DNA of 64,000 nucleotides from DAOUJI01 sp965197415 (lineage in GTDB: Bacteria > Chloroflexota > Dehalococcoidia > Lucifugimonadales > JAGWBF01). Position 1 is the stretch's first letter, and each line of letters starts with the position of its first letter. A program made the translations under genes and the position numbers. Location of the stretch: the NCBI GenBank assembly GCA_965197415.1, contig OZ240207.1:124001-188000 (forward strand), in the 5' to 3' direction. Of this stretch, positions 1 through 7,677 are shown piece after piece. Below the pieces are notes generated by a model. It saw only the letters and a list, made by a program, of their open reading frames with translations, was not told where the DNA came from and ran no database searches.

Positions 1-573
1 AAAGAGAAGGGCGCCGCCTACCAGTATTTCAGTCCCGACGGATACAAAGCCGGACAGTCCGATTCCAATGCCGGGCAGGTTCGAGCCGACTGGAACAAGC
101 CGGTCCCCGTGAACGACTACGACATAGAGTGCATTCGAGAGTTCCAGGAAGACCTGCCGATGGTTTCAAGGCCCTTCGACGGCATGGCTGAGCGGCTTGG
201 GGTGTCCGTCCCGGACCTGTTCAAGATAACGGACGAATTCGTGGAGCGGGGTATTATGCGCCGCTACAGCGCCGTGCTCTATCACAGGAAGGCCGGGTTC
301 CAGGCCAATGGCATGGGTGTGTGGAACGTTCCCTCGGAGCGTGCAGAGGAAGTGGGCTTGATAATGGCCTCCAACCCCGCCGTCACCCACTGCTACGAAC
401 GGCCCACCTTCCCCGACTGGCCCTACACCCACTTTTCAATGATTCACGCCACGTCCAAGGAAGGCTGTGAGGAGATTGCCGGGGAAATATCCGCTTCCAC
501 GGGAATCACCGACTACCTGATGCTCTACAGCACACGGGAGTACAAGAAGACCCGTGTGCGGTATTTCGTGTAG
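1..573 (+). CDS. ahbB: Siroheme decarboxylase, AhbB/NirL type (5' end cut by window)
   Basis: The frame is open from base 1 to the stop at 573, so the protein starts upstream; a GTG at 109 is only an internal candidate. About 190 residues are visible. The region after codon 36 reads as an Lrp/AsnC-like winged helix (DLPMVSRPF, AERLGVS) followed by the hallmark HCYERPTFPDWPYTHFSMIH of siroheme decarboxylases. These enzymes remove acetate side chains from siroheme to give didecarboxysiroheme in the alternative heme (Ahb) or heme d1 routes. The linker-like sequence before codon 36 suggests a fused AhbA-AhbB (NirDL-like) protein whose first half lies outside. The gene directly precedes siroheme and porphyrin biosynthesis genes on the same strand, which fits. 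Whether it serves heme b or heme d1 cannot be decided here. Confidence 0.85.
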   Translation, partial: KEKGAAYQYFSPDGYKAGQSDSNAGQVRADWNKPVPVNDYDIECIREFQEDLPMVSRPFDGMAERLGVSVPDLFKITDEFVERGIMRRYSAVLYHRKAGFQANGMGVWNVPSERAEEVGLIMASNPAVTHCYERPTFPDWPYTHFSMIHATSKEGCEEIAGEISASTGITDYLMLYSTREYKKTRVRYFV

Positions 574-594
574 CCGGGCAGATTGGCGAAATCA

Positions 595-1230
595 ATGGCC
601 GCGTACTACCCAGTGTTCCTCGACCTGAAGAACAAGAATTGCGTCATTATTGGGGGCGGCAAGATTGGGGAGCACAAGATTCGGCCTCTGCTAGACTGCG
701 GGGCCAGAATCACCGTAATCAGCCCCGAGGTCACGGACGGCATCCAGGAAGCTGTAGATAGAGGCGACGTCACTCTGGCCCTCCGAAAGTATGAAGATGG
801 CGACCTGAAGGGCGCCACGCTGGCCATAGCGGCAACCAACGTGCGTTCAGTGAACAAAGTGATAGCCGCAGAAGCCGAACTGGAGCGGGTCGTCTTGAAT
901 GTAGTGGACGACGCCGAGCTATGCACCTTCATTGCGCCGGCTATCGTCAAGAAGGGCGCCGTAACGGTGGCGCTGTCCACAGGAGGCGCCAGCCCAGCTT
1001 TAGCCCGGAAGCTCCGGGAAGGGCTGGAAAACAGCGAAGCCCTGGAATACGCAGAGTTGGCGGGCGTCCTCTCGACGGCCAGGAAAGAGCTCAGGCGGCG
1101 GGGAATAGCGGTGGACCCGGACCGGTGGCAGGAGTGCATCACGGGAGACCTCATTGACATGGTGAGGGCGGGCCGTGATGACGCGGCGGTGGAGAAGGTG
1201 CTTGCCGGACTGACTCAATCCACCGGCTGA
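595..1230 (+). CDS. sirC: Precorrin-2 dehydrogenase / sirohydrochlorin ferrochelatase-type protein
   Basis: The protein matches the N-terminal (Met8/SirC) part of CysG. It has an NAD-binding Rossmann start (CVIIGGGKIGEHK), then VLNVVDDAELCTFIAPAIV, then the STGGASPALARKLRE segment. It oxidises precorrin-2 to sirohydrochlorin and may also insert iron. At about 211 residues it is a stand-alone module; the methyltransferase half of CysG is instead fused to HemD downstream. ATG 595 is preferred because the MAAYYPVFLDL opening is typical. A TTG at 583 in the same frame would add four residues. It lies 21 bases after the siroheme decarboxylase and is presumably in the same operon. Confidence 0.88.
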   Translation: MAAYYPVFLDLKNKNCVIIGGGKIGEHKIRPLLDCGARITVISPEVTDGIQEAVDRGDVTLALRKYEDGDLKGATLAIAATNVRSVNKVIAAEAELERVVLNVVDDAELCTFIAPAIVKKGAVTVALSTGGASPALARKLREGLENSEALEYAELAGVLSTARKELRRRGIAVDPDRWQECITGDLIDMVRAGRDDAAVEKVLAGLTQSTG

Positions 1231-1307
1231 CCCGCATCTCTGTGTTTCCACCCCGCCGGGCAGCTCCCACGCGAACCTATCCGAGAAGCCTTGCACCTGA
1301 TTAACGA

Positions 1308-2246
1308 ATGTCTATGGCCCTCCGAGAAGAAGTCATCAGGATTGGCACACGGGGGAGCGTTCTGGCCTTGATACAGGCGCGGCAGGCGCTCCAAATTCTG
1401 ATCGAAGCCTTCCCAGAGCGGCGCTGCGAAATAGTGACCATCAAGACCACCGCCGACGTTCGCTCCGACGAGCCGCTGGCCCGCCTCGGTAAAGGGATGT
1501 TCGTCAGGGAGTTAGACCGTGCCCTTCTGGACGGCGACATCGATATGGCGGTGCACAGCATGAAAGACGTCCCCACCGAACTTCCGGCAGGTCTGGTTAT
1601 AGGCGCCGCCCTCAAGAGGGCGGACCCCAGGGACGCCCTGGTGGACAGGTGGGGAGTGGGCCTTAGAGAGCTTCCATCGGGAGCCAAGATAGGCACCAGC
1701 AGCCCCCGGCGCGCTGCCCAGATAAAGTCCGTCAGGCCGGACCTGGACGTACAGGACATACGCGGCAATGTGGACACCCGCCTCCGAAAGGCCAAGGGGG
1801 ACGGATACGACGGAGCGATTCTCGCAGTGTCCGGGCTGATGAGGATGGGGCTCGAGACCGAGATAAGCGAATATCTGTCACCGGAAGAGTTTGTTCCTGC
1901 CCCGGGCCAGGGAGCGCTGGCGGTGGAAGTGCGGGACGGAGACACTGGTATGGACGACCTGATGGCCGCCCTAAACGACACCGACAGCCGCATCGCAGTC
2001 GAAACTGAACGCAGGTTTCTCGAGGAGCTGGGAGGGGGCTGCCGGACTCCGGCCGGAGCTTATGCGTGGACGGAAGAGGGTCTGGTGAACCTATCGGTGT
2101 TCTTGGCTACGCCCGACGCCAGCCGGGTATTCCGTGCCACTGTTTCCGGCCCGGCTGACCAACTCCAGGACGTGGCCCGCCAAGCTCACCGGAAACTCAT
2201 GGACCAGGGCGCCGCCGACTTGGTGAACGACGACGGAGGCTCGTAG
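1308..2246 (+). CDS. hemC: Hydroxymethylbilane synthase (porphobilinogen deaminase)
   Basis: A 312-residue protein of usual family length. It polymerises four porphobilinogens to hydroxymethylbilane in the cytosol. Visible signatures are IRIGTRGSVLALIQA near the N-terminus, AVHSMKDVPTELP with the catalytic Asp at about residue 87, GTSSPRRAAQ, VQDIRGNVDTRL, PAPGQGALAVE, and the dipyrromethane-cofactor Cys in GGGCRTPAG at residue 245. An ATG two codons further on is an equally possible start. It is separated from the precorrin-2 dehydrogenase by 77 bases and is followed after 6 bases by cobA-hemD, so translation with the latter is probably coupled. Confidence 0.96.
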   Translation: MSMALREEVIRIGTRGSVLALIQARQALQILIEAFPERRCEIVTIKTTADVRSDEPLARLGKGMFVRELDRALLDGDIDMAVHSMKDVPTELPAGLVIGAALKRADPRDALVDRWGVGLRELPSGAKIGTSSPRRAAQIKSVRPDLDVQDIRGNVDTRLRKAKGDGYDGAILAVSGLMRMGLETEISEYLSPEEFVPAPGQGALAVEVRDGDTGMDDLMAALNDTDSRIAVETERRFLEELGGGCRTPAGAYAWTEEGLVNLSVFLATPDASRVFRATVSGPADQLQDVARQAHRKLMDQGAADLVNDDGGS

Positions 2247-2252
2247 TCCAAC

Positions 2253-3773
2253 ATGGACTCCAAACAAGGCAAAGTTTATCTGGTAGGCGGAGGCCCTGGA
2301 GACCCTGGCTTGATTACCGTCAACGGGCTGAGAAGGCTCCAGAAGGCCGACGTGGTGGTCTACGACCGCTTGGTGGACGCCCGGCTGCTTAACCACGCTC
2401 GAAAGGACGCCGAGCGCGTCTACGTGGGCAAGGGGCCGGACCAGCACGCTATGAGCCAACAGGAGATCAACCGCCTCCTGGTTGACCGCGCGTCCCAAGG
2501 CCAATTCGTGGTCAGGCTCAAGGGTGGAGACCCCTTCGTCTTTGGCAGGGGAGGAGAGGAAGCCCTGGCCCTGGCCGAGGCAGGGCTGGATTTCGAGGTG
2601 GTGCCCGGGGTTACGTCGGCGGTGGCGGCGCCTGCTTATGCGGGAGTCCCTGTCACCCACCGAGGCGTTGCGTCCAGCGTCACTATAGTCAGCGCCAGTG
2701 AAGACCCGACCAAGGAAGGCTCGTCGATCCGCTGGGACGCGCTGGCAAAGACCGGAGGCACCATCGTCGCGCTGATGGGGTGGAACGCCTTGGATAAAGT
2801 GGCGGAAACCCTGATCGCCGAAGGAATGTCTCCCGAAACCCCTGCTGCGCTGGTCCACTGGGGCACCGAGCCGCACCAAAAGACGGTTGTTGGAACTCTC
2901 TGCAACATCCGCTCCAAGGGAGCGGAAGCCGGGCTGACCTCTCCGGTGACGGCGGTCATAGGTGAGGTTGCAGACCTGCGGGAACGCATCCGGTGGTTTG
3001 ACAAGAAACCTCTCTTCGGAAAGACCGTGCTGGTCACCCGGTCGCGAGCGCAAGCCTCAGCCTTGTCGTCGTTGCTGGAAGACGAGGGAGCAAGGGCCAT
3101 AGAACTGCCCACCTTACGATTCGAGCGGGCCGAGCCGTTCACCGAGATGGACCTGGCCATCGAATCGTTGGGTGAATTTCAATGGGTGGTCTTTACCAGC
3201 GCCAATGGAGTGGAAGCGTTTTTCGACCGGATGAAAGAACTTGGGCGGGACGCCAGACAGTTCGGCGGCGCCAACGTGGCCTCCATCGGTCCCGCCACGT
3301 CGGCGGCCCTGGCCAAGCAGGGCGTAATCACTGACCTCGTGCCCCAGCAGTACGTGGCCGAATCGCTGCTGGAGTCACTGTTGGAGCGTGTAAAGCCCGG
3401 CGACAGGATACTGCTGCCCAGGGCTGACATTGGCCGGGACGTCCTGGAGAAGGGGCTGGTAGCGATGGAGGCGGAAGTGCAACGGGTCGTCGCCTACAGG
3501 ACCGTCACGCCGCCGGAGTCTAAGCAACTGGCTACGGAGCTCCTGTCCGGAGGCTCCGTGGACGTAGTGACTTTCACCAGCTCATCGACAGTTGAGAACT
3601 TGATGGGTATCCTGGAAGGGGACGCGTCGAAACTGAATGGCGCTGTGGTGGCCTGCATCGGCCCCATCACTGCCGCTTCAGCCGATGCCGCCGGGCTTAA
3701 GGTGGACGTGGTGGCTTCCGAGCACACCATACCGGGACTGGTGGAGGCCATCAAGGGCGCTTTTCTAACGTAG
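2253..3773 (+). CDS. cobA-hemD: Fused uroporphyrinogen-III C-methyltransferase / uroporphyrinogen-III synthase
   Basis: A 506-residue bifunctional protein. Residues about 1-245 are a SUMT/CobA methyltransferase (VYLVGGGPGDPGLIT, VVVYDRLV, RLKGGDPFVFGRGGEE, PGVTSAVAAPAYAGVPVTHR). Residues about 250-506 are HemD (VLVTRSRAQASALSSLLEDE, VVFTSANGVEAFF, IGPATSAAL, VTFTSSSTVENL). The HemD half cyclises hydroxymethylbilane to uroporphyrinogen III and the CobA half methylates it twice to precorrin-2, the substrate of the dehydrogenase encoded upstream. Such fusions are known in several bacterial phyla, including Firmicutes and Chloroflexota. The order HemC, CobA-HemD, HemB fits a siroheme/heme operon. 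Confidence 0.95.
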   Translation: MDSKQGKVYLVGGGPGDPGLITVNGLRRLQKADVVVYDRLVDARLLNHARKDAERVYVGKGPDQHAMSQQEINRLLVDRASQGQFVVRLKGGDPFVFGRGGEEALALAEAGLDFEVVPGVTSAVAAPAYAGVPVTHRGVASSVTIVSASEDPTKEGSSIRWDALAKTGGTIVALMGWNALDKVAETLIAEGMSPETPAALVHWGTEPHQKTVVGTLCNIRSKGAEAGLTSPVTAVIGEVADLRERIRWFDKKPLFGKTVLVTRSRAQASALSSLLEDEGARAIELPTLRFERAEPFTEMDLAIESLGEFQWVVFTSANGVEAFFDRMKELGRDARQFGGANVASIGPATSAALAKQGVITDLVPQQYVAESLLESLLERVKPGDRILLPRADIGRDVLEKGLVAMEAEVQRVVAYRTVTPPESKQLATELLSGGSVDVVTFTSSSTVENLMGILEGDASKLNGAVVACIGPITAASADAAGLKVDVVASEHTIPGLVEAIKGAFLT

Positions 3774-3830
3774 GAACATGCCAGAACACGGAACACGGGC
3801 GCCCAGGCGCCAAACCAGGAGGTGGGACGG

Positions 3831-4808
3831 ATGGCTTTTCCGCAGACCCGTCTCAGAAGACTGAGAGAATTGGCCCCTCTCCGGGAAGCGACCCGAGAAG
3901 TAAGCCTCTCGGTCACCGATTTCGTCTATCCTTTGTTCGTGACCCACGGGCGAAATGTAAGGGAACCCATAGAGCCAATGCCGGGCACCTTTCACCTGTC
4001 GTTGGATGAGCTTCTTCCGGAGGTGGCGGACGCCCACGACTTGGGCGTTCCCAGCGTCATGCTCTTCGGGCTTCCTCAAAACAAGGACCCAATGGGCCTG
4101 GAAGCCTACGACGAGCAGGGAATCGTCCAAGAGGCCATCAGGGTCATCAAAGCTGCTGTCCCCGACGTGCTGGTAATTACGGACGTGTGCCTCTGCGAGT
4201 ATACGGACCACGGCCATTGCGGAGTCGTAGAAAACGGACGCATAGACAACGACCGCTCCCTGGACCTGCTTGCCAGGACAGCCGTTTCCCACGTTCTTGC
4301 CGGCGCCGACGTGGTGGCGCCCTCGGCCATGATGGATGGGCAGGTCGCGGCCATACGCAGTGCCCTGGATGACAACGGCCTCACCCAGACCCCCATCATG
4401 GCATACTCAGCCAAGTATGCGTCGGCCTTCTACGGCCCCTTCCGAGTTGCGGCTGACTCTACTCCCCAGTTCGGGGACCGGGCGACCTATCAGATGGACC
4501 CGTTCAACTGGCGCATGGCCATGAGGGAGATTCAGACGGACATAGAAGAGGGCGCCGACATTGTAATGGTCAAACCAGCGCTGTCTTATCTGGACGTGAT
4601 TGCCAGGGCCAAGGAACGATTCGACCACCCCCTGGCCGCCTACAACGTCAGCGGAGAGTTCGCCATGCTCAAGGCCGCCGCCGCCAATGGATGGCTGGAT
4701 GGTGACAGGGCCCTTATAGAAGTTCTGGGGTCGATAAAGAGGGCTGGCGCCGACATAATCCTTAGCTACCACTCCAAAGAGGCCGCCCGGATTCTCAAGT
4801 CGGGCTGA
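3831..4808 (+). CDS. hemB: Delta-aminolevulinic acid dehydratase (porphobilinogen synthase)
   Basis: A 325-residue enzyme that condenses two 5-aminolevulinates to porphobilinogen. The zinc-type site is visible as DVCLCEYTDHGHCG (Cys120, Cys122, Cys130), so this is a Zn-dependent rather than Mg-only form. The Schiff-base lysines are in AYSAKYASAFYGPFR (Lys195) and IVMVKPALSYLD (Lys248). ATG 3831 is chosen because AGGAGGT at 3817-3823 gives good spacing; the in-frame GTG at 3822 lies inside that ribosome binding site. It is the last gene of the tetrapyrrole run. hemA and hemL are not in the window. Confidence 0.96.
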   Translation: MAFPQTRLRRLRELAPLREATREVSLSVTDFVYPLFVTHGRNVREPIEPMPGTFHLSLDELLPEVADAHDLGVPSVMLFGLPQNKDPMGLEAYDEQGIVQEAIRVIKAAVPDVLVITDVCLCEYTDHGHCGVVENGRIDNDRSLDLLARTAVSHVLAGADVVAPSAMMDGQVAAIRSALDDNGLTQTPIMAYSAKYASAFYGPFRVAADSTPQFGDRATYQMDPFNWRMAMREIQTDIEEGADIVMVKPALSYLDVIARAKERFDHPLAAYNVSGEFAMLKAAAANGWLDGDRALIEVLGSIKRAGADIILSYHSKEAARILKSG

Positions 4809-4830
4809 AACCCCACCACACCGGTTCGTG

Positions 4831-4859
4831 TTGCGGGCCGGGCCGCAAATGGCTAGAAT
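4831..4859 (+). promoter_or_regulatory. Predicted sigma70-type promoter for sodN
   Basis: TTGCGG at 4831-4836 and TAGAAT at 4854-4859 are separated by 17 bases, about 60 bases upstream of sodN. The -35 half overlaps a small GC hairpin (TTGCGG/CCGCAA, 4831-4848) that could end hemB transcription. Called from base pattern only. Confidence 0.4.
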
Positions 4860-4922
4860 GTGCGAGGCTAAAAAGAATCCGCAAGCTCCAATTCGGACTA
4901 ATCTCTAGGAGGTAGGCTCCCC

Positions 4923-5411
4923 ATGTTGAAGAACCTGTTCTCACGAATTCACCGGGTGTTCCAAGTCAGTGAAGCCCATGCCCATTGCGACATCCCCTGC
5001 GGCATCTACGACCCTATCTCCGCCAAGATCGCGGCCCAGACCGTTCTCAAGATGGTGGCGCGCATTAACGCGCTGGCCGCCCCCGCCGAGGGCGACGCAG
5101 CCGCTGCGGCGGGCCACGCCAACACCCTGAGCCGCTATATCACCGTGAAGGAAGACCACGCCGACCTGTGCAAGAAGGAGTTGGACATCCTCTGGCACGA
5201 TTACTTCAGGCCCGACCACCTGGAGACGTACCCGGACCTCCACACCACCATCTGGAACGCCAACAAGCTGGCCGGACGCAACAAGCAGAACGTCGATGAA
5301 GGCGCTGCCAGGGAACTTATTGCCGCCGTCGATGCCGTTGCTACAATTTTCTGGGCCACCAAGAACGTAGAATACAAGGACGAGGAGTCCGACGTCCGCT
5401 ACGGCGCCTAG
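4923..5411 (+). CDS. sodN: Nickel superoxide dismutase
   Basis: Disproportionates superoxide using a nickel hook. The 162-residue precursor carries the diagnostic nickel-binding sequence HCDIPCGIYD at residues 21-30; after removal of the 20-residue leader (ending EAHA) His21 becomes the N-terminal Ni ligand, with Cys22 and Cys26 as thiolates. The rest is the four-helix body typical of the family. The start has an excellent AGGAGGT ribosome binding site at 4907-4913. The next gene is the dedicated maturation peptidase, which confirms the assignment. The leader lacks an obvious Sec/Tat signal, so the enzyme is probably cytosolic. Confidence 0.97.
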   Translation: MLKNLFSRIHRVFQVSEAHAHCDIPCGIYDPISAKIAAQTVLKMVARINALAAPAEGDAAAAAGHANTLSRYITVKEDHADLCKKELDILWHDYFRPDHLETYPDLHTTIWNANKLAGRNKQNVDEGAARELIAAVDAVATIFWATKNVEYKDEESDVRYGA

Positions 5412-5427
5412 CCGCCAACCTCAGACA

Positions 5428-5988
5428 GTGAACGTGGGGAGCGTCCAGACTCCCGGTCCCGATGAACAGTCCATGTTCAAGAGGGCGGGCGCTTGGACGC
5501 TCTTTCTTTTGAGGCCTATAACCTCATTGGCGGCGTTTCTTGCGTCCACTCCCTATCGCGTCAACGGTCCAAGCATGGGGCCAATCCTGGTGCATGGTGA
5601 CTACGTGCTGGCGAACCGCATGTCGGCGCGGCGGTCTTTTCTCAGAGGCGACATCGTCGTGCTCAGGAGCCCTAGGGAAGGACGGTCTACCTACGTCAAG
5701 CGGATCGTTGGAATTCCTAACGAGACTGTGCGCTTGGACAGCGGACGAGTGTACGTGAACGACGATGCGATTGCGGAACCGTACCTGAATGCCGACGTCC
5801 GAACGGAGCCAAAGTCTGCCTTTACGGAATGGTTCCTGGACCCGGACGAATATTTCGTGCTGGGGGACAGCCGGGCCGACAGCGACGACAGCAGGACCTA
5901 CGGTCCCGTTAAGCGGGAAGCGATACTGGGCAAGGTCTGGTTCAGATATTGGCCTCTTCGGCGGTTTGGACCCGTGCGGAACCTCTAG
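5428..5988 (+). CDS. sodX: Nickel SOD maturation peptidase (S26 signal-peptidase family)
   Basis: S26 family serine peptidase that would cleave the SodN leader to expose the Ni-binding histidine. From the GTG at 5428 the nucleophile Ser49 is in VNGPSMGPILVHGDYV and the general base Lys91 in TYVKRIVGIPNE. The C-terminal box YFVLGDSRADSDDSRTYGPV is typical of signal peptidases. A single weak hydrophobic stretch lies near residues 22-42. ATG 5473 is an alternative start. The gene follows sodN by 16 bases, and the sodN-sodX pairing is the classic arrangement. The stop overlaps that of the converging peptidase gene by a few bases. Confidence 0.9.
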   Translation: MNVGSVQTPGPDEQSMFKRAGAWTLFLLRPITSLAAFLASTPYRVNGPSMGPILVHGDYVLANRMSARRSFLRGDIVVLRSPREGRSTYVKRIVGIPNETVRLDSGRVYVNDDAIAEPYLNADVRTEPKSAFTEWFLDPDEYFVLGDSRADSDDSRTYGPVKREAILGKVWFRYWPLRRFGPVRNL

Positions 5989-6920
5989 AGGCAGGCGTCT
6001 AGCACAGCGGCCGTCAACGCCTTTGCTGCCAAGGCCAGGAAGCCGTAGTCCAGGGTGTCGGGCGTATCCGTGGCCTGGTGGTAGTTGGGATTGCGGAAGT
6101 CTGCCGTGTCAGTGATCATGATCGCCCGCATCCCCGCGGCCCAGAAGGGGGAGTGGTCGCTGCGGAATATATCGGTCAGTTGGGGTATGGGAATTGCGAT
6201 TTCTATGGGCAGGACGGAAAGTTCAGGCGTCCAAGTTTGGGCGGAGGCAGTGAAATCCCGGCTCAGTGTGGCGCTCTCTCCCAGGGCCACTGCCGCTATG
6301 AAGTCGCCCCGGAAGTCCCGTTCCCGGACCTTGGCGAAGGCATCGGGAAGGACCAACTCGAACCCCGGGGGATGTCCCTGGCCGCCCGGCCCGGATGTGT
6401 AGCCAACCATCTCCAGGTTGTACAACCCCTCGAACACGGGCGGCCCCTCGATTCCTTCCAGATAGCTCACGAACGCCGAGCTTCCAACCAGCCCTTCGCG
6501 CTCCGGCTGGGCCTCCTCCATATCGAAAGCGACAAACTCGATGGGCCGGTTCAAAGGCGCCCCTTGGAGGACCGCGGCACACTCCAGCATCGCCGCCAAG
6601 CCTGAAGCGTTGTCGTCCGCCCCCGGCGAGTCCTGCGTGGTGTCGTAGTGGGCGCTCACCAGCAGTGGCCTGAGTTGGATGTTGGAGCCGGGTCTGGAGC
6701 CTATTATGTTGACGCCTGTGCGGTTGCCGCAGGGAAACTGTTGCATTGTGACGCCGCACCCTGAGGCTCTGAGGGCGTCGCCTACGTGGCTCCTGGCCCA
6801 TTGCAAGTGGTGTGGATTCGAGACGGCGTTTCGCGGGGCCTGGGCCAACTCCCGAACCCGGCTTTCCATGCGGTCCTGGTCCACCAGCTTTAAGACGTCG
6901 GCTATTGTCTCTTCGTTCAT
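5985..6920 (-). CDS. M28 family zinc metallopeptidase
   Basis: A 311-residue protein with the binuclear zinc motifs of the M28 aminopeptidase family: LLVSAHYDTT (His, Asp), PGADDNASGLAAMLE (bridging Asp), and AFDMEEAQPE (catalytic Glu pair). HSPFWAAGMRAIMITDT and YHQATDTPDTLDYGF near the C-terminus supply the last His ligand. It probably releases amino acids from peptides or acts on a related amide. No signal peptide is seen from this start. The start at 6920 (MNEETIADVL) is preferred over an ATG 96 bases upstream, which would run into the divergent glycosylase gene. The substrate cannot be told. Confidence 0.85.
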   Translation of the reverse strand: MNEETIADVLKLVDQDRMESRVRELAQAPRNAVSNPHHLQWARSHVGDALRASGCGVTMQQFPCGNRTGVNIIGSRPGSNIQLRPLLVSAHYDTTQDSPGADDNASGLAAMLECAAVLQGAPLNRPIEFVAFDMEEAQPEREGLVGSSAFVSYLEGIEGPPVFEGLYNLEMVGYTSGPGGQGHPPGFELVLPDAFAKVRERDFRGDFIAAVALGESATLSRDFTASAQTWTPELSVLPIEIAIPIPQLTDIFRSDHSPFWAAGMRAIMITDTADFRNPNYHQATDTPDTLDYGFLALAAKALTAAVLDACL

Positions 6921-6972
6921 ATCGTGCGCCTCTGTCGTTTCCAGGTATGATAGCAGACGTTTGGAGGGAATG

Positions 6973-7677
6973 ATGACTAGCGCCGAACTTGGTCTGCTCA
7001 ATGAAACCATCGTCAATTGCGTGAAGTGCCCGAGGTTGGTCCATCACCGGGAAGAGACGGCGCGTGTCAAGCGGCGGATGTACCTGAACGAGGACTATTG
7101 GGGCCGTCCGCTGACCGGCTACGGCGAGGTTGACGCGCGGCTGCTTCTGGTGGGGTTGGCCCCGGCTGCTCACGGTGGAAACAGGACTGGGCGCATGTTC
7201 ACCGGCGACCGGAGCGGCGACTGGCTGTATGGCACGCTCCATAAGTTCGGGTTCGCCAACCAACCCACGTCCCAGCACAGGGACGACGGCCTCAGGCTCA
7301 TCGACGCCTACGTAACGGCTGCGGTCCGTTGTGCCCCTCCCGACAACAAGCCCAGCCGAGACGAGATGCTCACGTGCAGGCCGTACCTGGAGACTGAGCT
7401 GGGGATGCTTTCGAGGGTAAAGGTGGTTGTGCCCCTCGGGAAAATCGCCTTCGACTCCTACCTGCGGGCGAGACATGAGGTCATGGGAGACGCCGAGCCG
7501 GAGCCCAAGCCTAAACCCAGGTTCGGGCACGGAGAGACTTACACATTCCCCGACGGAGCAGTCCTGCTGTCGTCGTACCATCCCAGCCAGCAAAATACCC
7601 TGACCGGGCGTCTCACGACGGAGATGTTCGAGGGGATATTCGCTACGGCGCGGAGGATGATTGATGGCGAAGTCTAG
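6973..7677 (+). CDS. Family 5 uracil-DNA glycosylase (UDGb type)
   Basis: Removes uracil and other deaminated bases from DNA. The 234-residue protein has the family 5 motif A GLAPAAHGGNRTGRMFTGDR at residues 61-80 followed by SGDWL, and motif B HPSQQNTLTGRLT near the C-terminus. Four cysteines (16, 19, 120, 135) are placed for the [4Fe-4S] cluster of families 4 and 5. The start at 6973 (or the preceding ATG at 6970) follows GGAGGG at 6963-6968. The open frame extends further upstream but there overlaps the divergent peptidase gene. It ends with a 4-base overlap with the converging transporter. Confidence 0.93.
   Translation: MTSAELGLLNETIVNCVKCPRLVHHREETARVKRRMYLNEDYWGRPLTGYGEVDARLLLVGLAPAAHGGNRTGRMFTGDRSGDWLYGTLHKFGFANQPTSQHRDDGLRLIDAYVTAAVRCAPPDNKPSRDEMLTCRPYLETELGMLSRVKVVVPLGKIAFDSYLRARHEVMGDAEPEPKPKPRFGHGETYTFPDGAVLLSSYHPSQQNTLTGRLTTEMFEGIFATARRMIDGEV

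Noticed and set aside
2091..3053. 320-codon open frame on the minus strand
   Set aside because: It lies opposite hemC/cobA-hemD, whose protein motifs are unambiguous; GC-rich codon use opens antisense frames.
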